Below, one piece after another: positions 13,901 to 26,286 of a stretch of 64,000 nucleotides of DNA. Position 1 is the first letter of the stretch. Every line of letters begins with the position of its first letter. The DNA is taken from contig OX387602.1 in assembly GCA_947568835.1 (NCBI GenBank), positions 2,388,570 through 2,452,569 on the forward strand, given 5' to 3'. Source of the stretch: Protonemura montana. Taxonomy: Eukaryota; Arthropoda; Insecta; Plecoptera; Nemouridae. The notes beneath the pieces were generated by a model, which was not told the DNA's origin, made no database searches, and worked only from the letters and a program-made list of their open reading frames with translations. The position numbers were made by a program, and so were the translations under genes.

Positions 13901-14420
13901 AAAACTGAACCGAGATCGACGTAATTAAAATTCGACAACGCTTTGACAGTTATATGAGGATTGCTTGTCAACCAGAACATGTCGTGGAAAGGGTTTTTTT
14001 TTTTGCAGACGTCAAGAATTACATTTATTCCGCGCGTCGGTTTTAGTTGGCCGTGACACAACCATTTTCCTCCGAGTCATGACCCTTTTTTCCTCGTCAC
14101 GGCCAAGTTTTCCCTGTGGACTTAGGTGAATGCTGTGCTCAAGGCCATTTGCTCGGCAACAACTTCGTGATGCCGGCCTTAGAAAAACACCCTTTTATAC
14201 CATGTACATGTGCGCGAGTTATCGAGATTCAAAATACCAACGGTGCCTGACCAAAGGATGTATAGCATGCACTTTGACCAATCCACAAACCACCACTCGT
14301 CCTGAGTTTCTACAGACGAGGGGCGTCTTGCATGCAATACTCGGAATGGCAATTTATTTTATTCGTCGAGAGGTTTCGTCAAAATTTTGCTGATTTGGCT
14401 TCCTTTCCGCTCACTTTCAG
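10979..14420. other. No gene seen
   Basis: AT-rich sequence with scattered open frames under 100 codons and no recognisable domain. A minus-strand TATAAAAGG lies at 14,198-14,190 with only a weak TCAC about 30 bp downstream. Confidence 0.5.
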
Positions 14421-14491
14421 GAGGCAGATAGTGAAATTGGGCTCGATTCAAGACTGATGTGTGTAGTGCATGGACGACGTGTGTGTGTGGG
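14421..14491 (+). other. Possible exon between strong splice sites
   Basis: An excellent acceptor, CTTCCTTTCCGCTCACTTTCAG, ends at 14420, and a GTGAGG donor follows at 14492. Frame 0 is open across the 71 nt (beginning EADSEIGLDSRLMC). Phase 1 entry hits TAG early. The donor lies in a GT-rich stretch, which weakens it. It could be an exon of a non-coding RNA. Confidence 0.18.
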
Positions 14492-16236
14492 GTGAGGGGG
14501 TTAGGCGCGTGCTTTCTCCAGCGCGCGCCTGCATCGCTGCTCAATTCAATCCGAATCTCGTTCGAACCAATTGTAGCTAGCTCCTCACCGTCGGGCGTTT
14601 CAAGTAGACTTGATATAATTAGCATATCTAATCTTCTCATAAATAAAACAACTCTATAACGGCAGAAGCATGGGACGAAGTTCCGGAGAAGAGTCAAAGG
14701 AAATTCACTTGAGCGACACAGAGAGAACGCAGCGAGAGCAGCACTCGGCCCGGCGCGGCCCGGAAGACGCGCTAATTGTTTTGTTAAAGATGCACACGCC
14801 GCCCACCCACCCCCGACCAACCCCTCCGAGGGCCGGCATCCAGCGCCCGCGGTGCACCCCTTAATGCTCACGAACCCACGAAATTGGTTCGGAGTTTTTT
14901 ATATATCTATATAGCGTGGCAGTCAGAGATAATAAATGAAGTTAACCTCAGCTCCGGAAAGTGGATTTTCATGTTGGAAATAAGTCTCTTACTCGTAGAC
15001 CGGTATACACATTATCGAATAAACAAAGCACGATGTTATTTAATTACAAAAAAATTTCTGCATAGTCCTGGGAATGATTACTATTAAACTTTCTGAGATT
15101 TTCTCTCCTTCTGAAACGTCGATCAATGAACGCATTCATACAAGAAGCTTTGCTGAATCAGTGAAATGCTGTTCCTTGGCGAAAACTCTCGCACTGGCAC
15201 CATAACGTCGTCACAACTTCCCCGTGTCCTAACCAATTTCCCGCGTATTCTATCTATTCAACCGAATTGATCGGCATCACTTGAAGAAGTTTGTTTTCCT
15301 CTACAACTAAACCATCTGCTCTGCGGATCGTTTATCTTTCTCAGCGTCTCGCGAGGCAATTGCCAGTCCCGAGGGGCTCGGCGTCGACGGCGGCTGACGC
15401 CCCCCCGTCCAAGCCCCGTTCGTGCCCCTGGGCACGGTGATAGTGGGGCACGCCATCGCCGAGCCCACCTACGGCTGACGGCGAACGTCTCGACGTTGCA
15501 GCCAACACCTATTGACTGCTGTTGGAAATCGGCCTCGTGATTTTCATGCCCTGCTGGACGCCACGGCTCAGTAGAGAACTTTGAGAGACGGACATTGCGT
15601 CGGCAAGAGAGTGCCGGGGAAATTCGACAGTCTACAAACATGTCTCAGCTTACTTACTTACTTGCCTAAGTGCATGTATTTCGTATGCAGAGAAATGTCT
15701 GGAAATGGCGTCGCATAAACTTCTCACATAAACGAATTCAAGCAAGACATGTTAGATGTGTGTGTGGGTCTGGCGGAGGCGCGGCGGTGTATACTATGCG
15801 AGGGGGTGGTTCTATTAGGTAAATTTGCCGTAAAGTGGCCATAACCAAGACGGGAGAGAAATTTCTCTCGAAATACATAATATATCAAATTCGAAGCTTT
15901 TAACTTCGTTATACGTTCGTAACGTGATAATTCAATTTGGGGCTTGCCCGTGGCAGAGAGGGCTTGGTGTACAGCGGGAGGCCTAAATAGTAATTACTCG
16001 CGAACGGCTGGCTGGCTCGTTGCATGCAAACTGTGGCGAGAAACACGACCAAAGTCATTACAAAGTTTCTCTCTTGGTTGAGCACAACAATATAATAATA
16101 TTGTTATTGTAATATATATTTAGGTGTGTGTGTTGACATGCAAGTGCATTAAAGGCCATGTCCAGTAAGACCATTAGGTGTTCAAATTATATAGCTCAGC
16201 AACATACATCATCATAGACTTTACAGTTGGTCTTCC
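14492..16236. other. GC islands and putative 3' flank of the minus-strand model
   Basis: GT-rich DNA, then GC-rich islands near 14.7-14.87 and 15.35-15.5 kb. The longest frame in the window (170 codons, minus strand, 14,359-14,871) runs through low-complexity sequence with no domain. If the minus-strand model ends at 16,237, its 3' UTR lies here. ATTAAA at 15,044-15,039 is the nearest poly(A)-type signal I noted. Confidence 0.4.
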
Positions 16237-16328
16237 CTAGCTACGGCCGGGAATGTTAATCATGAAGTCGATATCAGACCTGAGGTGTAAAGTGTAGCCG
16301 TGGAAGTCCAAATTAGCACAGGACTCAC
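16237..16328 (-). CDS. Candidate terminal coding exon of the minus-strand gene
   Basis: A strong minus-strand acceptor, ATATTCTTTGTTTCAG, ends at 16329. Entered in phase 1, the following sequence gives two bases and 29 codons (starting ESCANLDFHGY, ending NIPGRS) before TAG at 16239-16237. Third positions are clearly GC-biased against the AT-rich surroundings (about 66% at position 3 versus about 40% at positions 1 and 2 by hand count), with many C-ending codons, which argues for coding. It adds one cysteine. The first bases are GTGAGT, so the same acceptor also forms a ratchet-type site, and both readings remain open. No AATAAA lies close downstream; the nearest variant I noted is ATTAAA at 15044-15039. 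Confidence 0.35.
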
Positions 16329-16344
16329 CTGAAACAAAGAATAT
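16323..16344 (-). promoter_or_regulatory. Second strong acceptor-donor (ratchet-type) junction
   Basis: On the minus strand ATATTCTTTGTTTCAG abuts GTGAGTCC, with the junction between 16329 and 16328. It has the same architecture as the 41.4-kb site. It may act as a recursive splice point, or be the acceptor of the candidate terminal exon described separately. Confidence 0.4.
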
Positions 16345-19024
16345 ACCATTTCAGAACTGGATTTTTTGTCTACGAATTAAATGCTACATTAGAGAACGGT
16401 TCGAGACTACGAGCCTTTAGAATTTTGATAGCCGAAGGAAAGTTTTTCCCCGTCATTTGGCAATTGGGATTTATTTGTCAAATCACCCGACCTCATCCAA
16501 GCGTTTTATTCCCTCAGAAAAGAACATTTTTTCCTGAAATCAAACATCGGTAGAGATCACACAGCGAACTCCTTCTATTCTGTTTTTTTTTTTTTCTGTC
16601 CCCAAAGACTTCCGCTGTCATTGATAAAGAACCTGACTGGTCGTTCTCCACACAAGAATTCGTCTAAAAATGATTCTTCTTTCTGTTTTCAGATTTTTTG
16701 TCTTAGTGGGCATTTCAGAAACGTATACAAGAGATCAGAATAGTCCGTAGGTAATGCCGCAGCTCGACACTTTGACAGGGAGGCAAACTGGTCACTCTCA
16801 AAGCAGCGAACACCAGAGTTTTATTTATTTAAGCCCTTGTCCGAATCTCTAGGTTTCAAGGGTTAGTTCTTAATTTCTGAAGAATTTAATTAAATCCATA
16901 GCTTCTCTTCGTTCACGAAGGATAATGTGTATTTTACCTTAAAGTTGCTGAAATATGTAATTAATAACGCAGTCTGTTTTACTAATTAGCTAAAATACAC
17001 CTGTCCCTAGCTCGTTTAACGGTGTATTTGAACAGGCCAAGGTAAATAACACAGCCCTAATTAATTAGGAGCACTAAAGTAAAGTATGCAATGTTTCCGA
17101 GCTAAGTATTTTGCCAGCCCGTTTGTTCCCAAGCTTTGAATTGCTACTTGACACAATATTTCAGGACAAACAATCGGCTCTCCCGTGAAAGTCATAGGTG
17201 TGATCGAGTTCGTATCATCTCCGATATCCAGTCTCATCAATAAATAAGAGAACAGCACGCATTAATGCCAGCAATTCATTTCAGGAACTCTTGAGCTACG
17301 TTTTCGATAAGACGCCCAAGGAAGCAATCTCAAGTCACCTCAGAACCTCGGTGTCTCTGTAGAATTGATCAACCTGCCGCCCTGGAGCTAACTTTAATTC
17401 TGACAAAGAGTGACATCCATCACGGCAAGCGCTCGGAGAACAAAGAGAGACGATCATTCGACGACTTGAAACGTGCAACGAGACGCAGAGAGAGAGAGTT
17501 TGGGAGGGGGACGTTATATTCCCGGCCGATTAGAGAGGGATGCTGAGGTGCGAGATGAAGAGAGAAGCAATCAAGGTAGATGGAAGACTTCATCAAGCAC
17601 ACATGTTTCAACAAAGACGAGACGACTTGCGAGAGGTTAACATGAGGCTAGGCACGGCGGAAGCCTATCAATCTCCGGGCTCCACTTTTGGTGCCAGTGG
17701 TGGGATGCAGCGAGAATGGGACCGTTTCTCAATGCGAATTAATTCGCATAGAAGAACAGTGATACAACACTTTGCGTGAAGCATTTTGCGAGAAGTTTAG
17801 TATATACACCTGCCTAGAGCCTCCAATTGATATGAAATTGATTCCTCCAATTGATACATTTGTTTTTCCGCGATCTTAACGTTTCGGGATTGCCTACCAC
17901 GAGGATCCGTTTCGTACTATTTCATATCAATATTATCGTGCTTCAGAAAGTTTAAGGGGTCATTTGTGTTGCTGGTTTATCTGTTTTTTTTTCTTATTTT
18001 TTTCTCGAGCACCAAACGAAGAACGGCGTTTCCTCACGCTCAGCGTAGCTCGTGGAAAAACGCTCGCACAAGTGTTGTGATATCCTATTATTGTTTGATG
18101 ATAGGAATGATCGATTGGGCATCAATCTATTGAAACCGATGTTTTCTTGTTCACACTGAGCGCCAATAAGCCGGCGCAGATTTTTTCCCCCTGGTCCCAA
18201 GTTTATCGCGGCGAAGTTACGCTGCTGGCCGCTAGCCGCGGGCGGTGATCAATCTACTAGCACCGATAAGAGCTGGTCTTTTCGCCATCAAACGCTGCGA
18301 AGTGATGTAAATTGTGGATAAACGGGCATTGTTCGTACACATAACGAAGTCCCATCAATCAGAAGCCAACACTTCCATCCAGCTGACGCAAGTTATTCTT
18401 CTCGTTATTTACTTGCTGTTCCAGCATGCGCACACCCGTTTAGAAATTTTGTCGGATTTTTAAACCAACCGGAATGAAAATTTACTTGTTCGTGAGCAAA
18501 AAAAAAAAAAGGACAAAGTGGAGTTCACTGCAAATAGAGGTGCCCTTATATTTGTTTTTACGCTCGTCGAGATAATTTGGCTTTCATGCTTTTCAAGAGA
18601 AATGCTGCCGCTGAAGAACAGCTGTCTAAATCACTCTGACATCCAGGTTAGACCATCAACCAAACAACGATAAGAAATCTTGTGTGCGATGGTAACAAAA
18701 ACACTCTGAGAAATTACCTGTTGTTTTAGATAAACTAGACACTCGCTTCATATTTCCATCGGTAAAACGATGTTGAGACTCATGCATACTTTTCCTGGTT
18801 TTAATTAATTGGTTTGCAATGAAACCATTCAATTTTCTAAGTGAACTACGCAGTAGGTAACTGCACTGTAGTTTATCTTTACATTCAAAATCAATTTTGG
18901 GAAAATGTTTGATTTTTTTTTGATACACTCGGTCTTTGCGTAAGCAAAGTTTTGCAAAAATCAAGGAAATTTTGGTCGTCCTTGAATCTTTGAGAGCCCC
19001 TAAAGAGTTCACGGTAGCTTTTAT
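16345..19024. other. No gene seen
   Basis: AT-rich sequence. The 16.86-17.07-kb part has several TAATTA cores, including a perfect CTAATTAATTAG palindrome near 17,056. The minus-strand frame of 130 codons (18,656-19,048) is AT-rich, ends within the palindrome and is compatible with chance. CTCCAATTGATA is duplicated at about 17,821 and 17,845. Confidence 0.5.
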
Positions 19025-19078
19025 CGCTTTAGTAGCGCTCAGTAGCACTCATGAGTGCTACTGAGCGCTACTAAAGCG
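19025..19078. repeat. Perfect palindrome, 27-bp arms, no spacer
   Basis: The two arms are exact reverse complements, centred on TCATGA between 19051 and 19052, with the first mismatch at 19024/19079. Each arm contains two near-identical 10-mers, AGTAGCGCTC and AGTAGCACTC. Single strands could fold into a loopless hairpin, so cruciform extrusion, replication instability or a dsRNA-forming transcript are possible. It sits in AT-rich DNA with no transposon protein nearby. Confidence 0.97.
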
Positions 19079-19082
19079 CTCC

Positions 19083-19114
19083 TACTGGTTGCTACCTGCA
19101 GGTAGCAACCAGTA
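19083..19114. repeat. Perfect palindrome, 16-bp arms, adjacent to the first
   Basis: The arms are exact reverse complements centred on CTGCAG, four bases after the first palindrome. The sequences differ apart from a shared CTACT-type motif, so this is a separate foldback and not a third arm of the first. Confidence 0.97.
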
Positions 19115-19229
19115 TTGCTGCCAGTCACAACTGTGCCACGACTCACAGACCTTGGCAGTGCCGATCTAGGCTGGTAATGAACAGGGTGCTCTGTTCGGCA
19201 TTATCGCAGAAGACGGCGTCGCTTGGATT

Positions 19230-19254
19230 GGGGTGGGGGGGGGGGGGGGGGGGG
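19230..19254. repeat. Poly-G tract, 20 bases after GGGGT
   Basis: GGGGT followed by 20 G (19235-19254), about 120 bp from the palindrome pair. Confidence 0.95.
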
Positions 19255-19522
19255 AAGGGAGCGACGTCGCTCGGAAGAGACGCTTGGGTCATGCGGGTCA
19301 CACAATAGGACAGCGAGCGAAACAAAAGAAAACCTAATTATCGGGCGAATGAGTTGCATCTCAACAAATACTTGCTAAAAGTCACGTCGAGTTTCCATTG
19401 AGTATTGAAAGCTGCACAGCGAATCTGAAATAATTATATGTTGTGCTAGAGTGAATCAGTATTCACATTGTTACGCTTTACAAGAGGCGATCCAGGATGC
19501 AGGAAACTCTCAGACAGCGAAC

Positions 19523-19663
19523 ATGAATTGTGTCGGATTCGTTTTTTTATTAGCATCACTATTAATCATATACCTACCAACTCGATTCACACATTTAGTT
19601 ATTTACAAGAAAATGCACTTGGCTTGTAGCTGTCGGGCGAAATGTGTTTGCCTTATTCATTGA
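19523..19663 (+). CDS. Small ORF, hydrophobic start and cysteine-rich end, unproven
   Basis: The ATG at 19523 (A at -3) opens a 46-codon frame. It begins MNCVGFVFLLASLLIIYL, a signal-anchor-like stretch, and ends with a cluster of two C-X-C pairs (CSCRAKCVC) before TGA. The layout resembles a small secreted cysteine-rich peptide precursor, but the cysteine spacing matches no family I can name. Codon use is AT-rich like the background. It lies about 400 bp downstream of the palindrome pair. A chance frame is quite possible. Confidence 0.18.
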   Translation: MNCVGFVFLLASLLIIYLPTRFTHLVIYKKMHLACSCRAKCVCLIH

Positions 19664-19804
19664 TAAATGGAGAAATTTTAGTATCTGACATAAATTATTT
19701 TTAGTAACATTGTGTAGGTAATTAATTGTATGCACAACTTTCCATGAGAAACTACAAGTTTCTGTAGCAATGCAGTCTCTGCAACACCACATTGCAATTC
19801 CAAT

Positions 19805-19866
19805 AGTGCTGGGATAGTGCTGGGATAGTGCTGGGATGGTGCTGGGATGGAGCTGGGATAGTGCTG
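19805..19866. repeat. 11-bp minisatellite
   Basis: Five full copies of AGTGCTGGGAT (the fourth GGTGCTGGGAT, the fifth GGAGCTGGGAT) are followed by a partial sixth. It lies about 700 bp from the palindrome pair. Confidence 0.92.
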
Positions 19867-22800
19867 AAAGTGCCGTCGATAGGGCTGGCTCAGTTCTTTA
19901 GTAAATGCCGTCCAACCCGAGTACATCCCCGTGCTTTGTGCACTCAGAAGCATGTTTAAAAGCAAGCTTTCTCATGCCTGCGTTACATCTCGTGACTTGA
20001 TTCAATTTAACATCTCACCATTCAAATCCTTTCTTTCCGTCCACGGCTGTTCTTATTCTTGTAAGCTTTTTCTTCGCAACTCCTTATCCTTTAGAAATTA
20101 AAGGAGAACAACGTGTTCATGCGATCCTGGAAATTTGCTTGTCTCGCCGCATGCAACAATTGCTATATGCGATGATATTGTCTTGGTGTTGGGTTGTCTA
20201 TTGCAAGGGTTTGTAAATTATTCTGTTTAATTACAGCGTTTAATTCACTGCTGCTTGGTGCTCTCTACATTTGAATTTGAAAATGTAAATTTGTATCAAA
20301 TCTTGGTATTTCTATATACAGACAGTAACCCTACAGGTATCTGCTAAACTTACTAGACTCACCCTTTGTGCACGCTATGTCGTGTTAACGGTTGAACGTT
20401 TCAAAAGGTATTCTCACCTTTTTTAAAAGTGCGACAAGCAGATTAAAAACGTGGCAGAGAAATTATGTGAAAATCTGGTTTAAAAAATGTTAAAACTCGG
20501 ATAAAAGGTTTGCAAATCTTTAATTTCATGCATGGTGCATCTCTGTACGTTTAGCATATTTAAAAAAATGTTTTGATAACCCAAACTGTATATGTTGTAA
20601 AAAAAGGGGAAGAATTGGCAAAAAAAATATTTTCCAGGTTGTTTCCCAAAGTGTGTTCTTTGTTCCAGATATCAAAGGTAGCCTGGAAATGTCATCGAAA
20701 TTAGTCCAGTCGATATAATTAGTGTAGAGAGCGAACAAACACAGCAATGAATTGCTGAAAAACTGAAGAATTGCTGGGTAGAAAAATGAAGAATTTTCTT
20801 TACACGCTTGATAGGCTCATCCATAGACAGCAGTCAAGTGTCATTCCACTACAATTCGTCTTATTCCGTCGACTTGGAACATGTTTTGAAAGTTGATTTT
20901 TGTTCCTCCTGTCCTGATTCCAAGACTTATCTGTATCTAGGATCTAAAACATAATTCTAAAAATTCTCTTTCAATTCTGAAACGCACACTCGTTGCAACG
21001 TGCCACCGAGTATACTATTTGCTTATTTGCACAAATACAATACATGCCTTTAGTAGCATAGCGCATCGGTACCAACACCGATAAAGCTTCGTATATTGGC
21101 AAAAATGAAACGAAATAAAAATAAAACTTGGATTTTCATAATACTGTGTGTATTGTTGTTGAGAGAGGATATGAAATAGTACCTCAGTATAGGTTATTAT
21201 ATATATACATTGGATTTGGATTTTCAATATACATCCAATTTATTATTGTCAAACCCCTTCAGAGTGATTTCTGACACGTTCCATCCTAATTGAAACTCAT
21301 TCGTAAATTTGCTTGCTTAATCGTATCAATCAAATAAACAACTCGAGAATAATTCCCCTGACCTGCGATCTGCACCTGAACATCTGGTACCCGCTGGCCG
21401 GGGTGAAAAACACCCAACCGTTCTTTGCTGGGCAGACACGTATTACGTGATGAAACTGATTGCAATACGAGCTCGCCTCGGCGAAGAACATGTCCGCCCC
21501 GGTGACAAACGGTGCTCGTCTTGTGTTCTTGTTACGTGCGTTTCCACGGGAGACAAAGGGGACAACGTGGTCCAAATCTAGTTTAATCCCCAAGCCAAGC
21601 AATGGCCGAGGAATTTGAGCTGTGGGCCCGGGTACTCGAGGGGTGGTGCGTATTCTTGCTATCATCCAGATAATGTTGTCCTCGCGGTGCCTATTTGTTA
21701 CACTGTCTAGTTCTAGTACTTCCAACGCTTTGACCAATCAACAGACATTGTTGTGCGTTTCGTGTTAACATGGTTAGTGTTTTTAGCGTCAAGAGCTAGG
21801 AAATAAAACACGCGAACGTGCTTGGAGCTAGAAGTGAAATCTACTCACTTTTTGCTGAAAGTAAAGTCAGCTTGCAATTAGATTTTCATTAAAATGCACG
21901 GCTTGTGTACGTGTGTGTACCAAGAGCCGACGACCGGGTCGGGTATTAAATACACACCTAAAAAATCACTGGGACAATTCTATGAAAATGGTCCGTGCGG
22001 AAAGTACACCTGGAATACGTGATACGCAATTTTTACATTTTTTCCACATTATGAGAAGACTCTAAAATGAACTTTAAGGACTAGTCTCGATATCTTCACG
22101 AGCATCTATACACACAAAGTCGGTTTATTGAATATAAATTGTCTGGTTAACATCGCAAATAACCGCCGAAGTTCATAATTCCAATCTTCAAATTACACCG
22201 TAGAATCCAGAGAACGCAACGCGGCGCACAGCTTTATGATTTATGCGTCGACCGCACTTGCACAGTTGCACGCAATCGTAACCTTCTGTGTTTTCGTGAC
22301 CCAAAACATCCCCTTAAACCACTAAAAGGGCAACTTATAATTGCGTATGTGCATTATTTACGATCACCACATCGCTTGTGACAGAGTCATTCGGCGAAAT
22401 GGAAACACTGCTCCTACGATTACCGTATTACGATAACTGGATAAACTTACGAGTCGCCCGTAAACATTTTCAACTATATAATTGTGTACCCTCATCAGTG
22501 AAACTTTCGGCCAGCCAGGCAGGCAGGTAGGGTAGAACGGCATTACAAAACTGAAGAGTCTACGTTTTAATCCTACGGTGATGTAAAGTGGAAAATTGTC
22601 CATGTGAAAATGAACAAATTTAAGGTGCAGGCGCTTGTATCTCACGGTATACCAGTAGCTTTTCCACCAAGCTTTTCTTTAACGAAGAGAAAGCCTTTTC
22701 ACGAGATTTTCCCTCCGCGAATAAAGTTCATGACCACCCACTTGTATCTATTTGGAATACCATAGTTTTCGAATCAATGCGTGCCTCCATGTAGCCTTGC

Positions 22801-23508
22801 AATTATAATGAAGGTATAGACGTGAATTATTTCTTTGATCTAATATAATTTAGGGACTACAATGATGACCCGCGATATCGTTGGGTCGCGTGCCCTAACC
22901 TTTCTTTGTTGTATCACTGATCTAGCTAGGTTACTCTACACCTAGACCGAGTAACAAATTACATTGTTAACAGATATTGTTTTAGTCATCTCGGTTCGGC
23001 GAAATTTTGACTAGCATGCAATAAGAGTAATTGCATTTGAAAACTTCTCCAACATCCGTGCTTGTTATAATGTAAGCAATCGCATAACTGTTCGTGCATG
23101 CTAAAAAACGTCGCGAAACACGACCAAGCTTCCATTCGAGTCTGCAAAGTTACTTTTAAAACTCATCTAATTGCTAATTATTATTATTATTATATAGTTT
23201 CGTTCGGCTTCAAAGTAGAAACATAAATATCGCAAGTTCACACATGATTGCCTTTGCGCCTGTGTGTTTGCGTCCCGCTTGTTTGAACTTTATCCAGCGA
23301 CTTGAGTAATTCCATGTTTGAATGAAATAACGCAGAATGTCATTATGCTGAATGCCTCCAGAGAGCTGCGAAGATTTACCGCACAATTAAACGCGAGCAT
23401 CTTGACAAACACCGCGCTACTGCTAGGTGGGAGATCTTACGTGTGCGAGTCACAAGAGACACAGCTATTGACTCAACTCCTTGCCACGTGCGAGAATATC
23501 ACATCATA
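19867..23508. other. No gene established
   Basis: AT-rich sequence apart from a GC-rich block at 21.36-21.72 kb that is open on both strands in the same codon register. Nothing recognised otherwise. Confidence 0.5.
23175..23193. repeat. ATT trinucleotide repeat
   Basis: About six AAT/ATT units. Confidence 0.85.
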
Positions 23509-23530
23509 AGTTACCTGAAACAGCAGATTT
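23509..23530 (-). promoter_or_regulatory. Possible ratchet-type splice site
   Basis: The minus strand reads ATCTGCTGTTTCAG|GTAACTTATG, an acceptor directly abutting a GTAACT donor. The pyrimidine tract is short. If it were an ordinary acceptor, frame 0 stays open only 13 codons. Confidence 0.22.
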
Positions 23531-24790
23531 GTGCTTTCCTAGGCCTTCGTTTCAATTCGCATTTGCCTGCGTATCAATAAATAATCACCGAGACCCGCTT
23601 CAACAATATCTGTAAGCAGGAAACAAGAGCAGAGCTTGAAGCTCATTGTCTCTCGCAGACAACAATTTCCCAAATTTGTGCATTCTGTAGCTCCTACCGC
23701 AAGGCTAAACACGACATAACAAGGTTCAGAATACATTATTAGTTTACACTCTCATATCCAATTACAACAGCGATCAGTTTCGGTTTATTAATTTTTTTTA
23801 TTAGAGCATTTCTAGCTCGGCAGCAAAGCTGTTAGCGATGAAATGTGGAGGTGCCGTGTTCACTCAGACAACACCGCTACTTCTTCTTAGCAAGAAAAAA
23901 TCGTCGCAACCACAAGTTTCCGCTTGGGGGCCTTTATCTCAAATTTCGCGTTCCCCGTTTCGGTATTCCCTGTTCTCGCCGACACTGACGTTCTCGTCTG
24001 CACCCCAACCTCGTACCCCGCCTTTGCACCGTGCTAAGGCGGGATTGTGTTCGCACGCCTCCTGGTTGCGTGTTGAGGTCACCCCTACCTACTAGTCGAT
24101 TACTCGCATATTGATAATCGAACTTAGTGCCGGGTATTTAACAGTAAAGGTGTTTCACTTTAAAGAATGTTGGAATATCAAATAATAAACCAGCCATCGA
24201 CTATCTTCGATTGCAGGCCGCTAAATAGTTAACATGTTTATCTTTAAAAAAAAATATATATGTACTTTTTGGTCACAAAAATGCATCGAAACAATCGGAC
24301 AAGACAAGCAAACGTCTTTAAAATACTTTTTCTTTTCGCCTTTAGTTGCGCCTTTAGAATATTCCTCGAAAATGTGTCAATGCTAATCTTCCCAAAAAGT
24401 TTCTTTACTTTTTTATATCCATTTTAACTAATCTGTTCTCCCTTATCTTTTGTAATTCGGTGGGTTGAGTGGAGGAAACTGCTTTTAAAGGTTCTCTCAC
24501 CCTCAAAATATTGGATTACGGGAGCAGTGTGGCGCTAGGCTAGCCGCGTAAGCCCTGCGCCTGCCTCCGACGTGACTCGTACTCGGCGCAGGCCGACCGG
24601 GACCTGGCGCAGGGCTGCACTAGTCGGCTTATCGCTTTCAGGAGGAAGTCGTTTAATCCCGTGTAATCTACCTCCTCCCGTGACGTCACAATACATCCAG
24701 CTTACGTTCAACTCGTCTGCGTATCACACTGCACCCGGTACAAATTGCTGTGAAACATTTACATATACGGGCCATATTCGCGCCAACTAC

Positions 24791-24841
24791 GCCCGTCCGC
24801 CCGTCCGCCCGACAGACCGACCGACCGACCGACCGACCGGA
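24791..24841. repeat. GC-rich tetranucleotide repeat
   Basis: A GCCCGTCC/CCGCCC stretch (24,791-24,810) runs into about six GACC units ending near 24,840. Confidence 0.9.
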
Positions 24842-26258
24842 CCAAGAAACTTTCATTAAGTTTCGTTAATCACCCGTAAATAGAGATTTATTCGCTGTCT
24901 TGCGGAAGTCGGCGGATTCTCTGCCTTACACCCTCTCACTTGCGCTATCACTCCTCCATTTTCTGGAAATAGAACCGTGTGATTTGCCCAACGCAACTGC
25001 CTTTGTGTTATCAACACACTCACTGATTATCCCCAACGTTCTAACCAAACAAAAATGTATGCACACACACCATGGCGAAGTTCATTAATTCATAAATCAA
25101 CAATGCAAATGCAACGATTAATTTCATTGCGAGCTACTTTAGTAGTCGCTTAAAATCATTTATCACCCCAGTCATTCCATTGTTCCCGTCAATCCCTTTG
25201 CTGTTATTTCGTTACAAACGCTATCCATTCCGATGTTCGCATATTTATATTTGTTTTCCCCGGTGGCGATATTTCTGGTCCATTTCCATTAGACTCGTAG
25301 AGCGCGTCGTGCGGCTAGCACGCATACAACTGACCTACATACACGTCTGTTTCATATTCATGGCTGTACATATTCAAGATCAATGAGCTATCGAGAATTC
25401 CACGCCGTACAGCAGAGTGACTCGCCAGTCAGAATTACCTATAGCATTGATAGTGGGTATCGAAAACAGAGTGCCGTGCTACGGGGAGCACCGGATTGCG
25501 TATTGAAATGTGCCAGTGCCAGATTTTCGACTGCCATTGCTTTGTGAGTCGACGGTCAAATTCGATGGGCGCTGGGGAGTTGGGGGTGGGGCCGACATGG
25601 GGGAGGGGGGGTGGTAAATGGAGACAGCATGTCATGTCTCGAATTGCACGAGCTATTCATTTTATATTTGTTTGTCATGTGAAGTGGAATGCTCTAAAGC
25701 GTAAACAAATGTTCTCGAAAATGTTTACCGAACATTTCGGGGAAATTGAAACAATAATGTATATAGTTTCCAAAACAAAGACAATCTATGATTTTATTTC
25801 CAATAATAACACGAGTTTTTGGCCGTTTTTGTTGTTTGACATTTCAGAGAAGAGGACAGCTGACTTTTCCGCCCCCTGGAGTGATTGAATTATATAGGCT
25901 CTTGACAAAAAGAAACGCCTCCTCAGGTACATCTCGCTCACCTCCGATGTTTAGATAAGGCAACGTCAATTATCGGATTAAATTTGTGAATGCCAAGCGT
26001 GGAGTAATTTTGTTTGTGCCTGTTCGATGTGTACCCACGACCACCTCTAGCTCGGTATCGGGTGGGCGTCGATGTCGACCGTGTGGCAAATTCTGACCAC
26101 GGTGCTTCTAACTAAACACCTAGTGATTGCGTCACGTGCCAGAGGTATTGGTTATGTTTCGCCGCCTCCCGCCGTGCGCTCGGCAACACGCACCGCCAGC
26201 GAGTTCATTGATAATCGCCACACGTAATGCTGTTCGGCCGACGCCGGTACCTGCCCAC

Positions 26259-26286
26259 CGACGCCCGACGCTCGACGCCTGACGCT
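26259..26286. repeat. Heptamer repeat CGACGCC
   Basis: Four head-to-tail seven-base units alternate CGACGCC and (C/T)GACGCT. An isolated related copy lies at 26,239. Confidence 0.8.

Noticed and set aside
14359..14871. 170-codon minus-strand open frame, the longest in the window
   Set aside because: It runs through GT- and GC-rich low-complexity DNA and has no domain. A frame of this length is expected occasionally in 64 kb.
18656..19048. 130-codon AT-rich minus-strand frame starting in the palindrome
   Set aside because: By rough estimate about one such frame is expected by chance, codon use is background, and no domain is visible.
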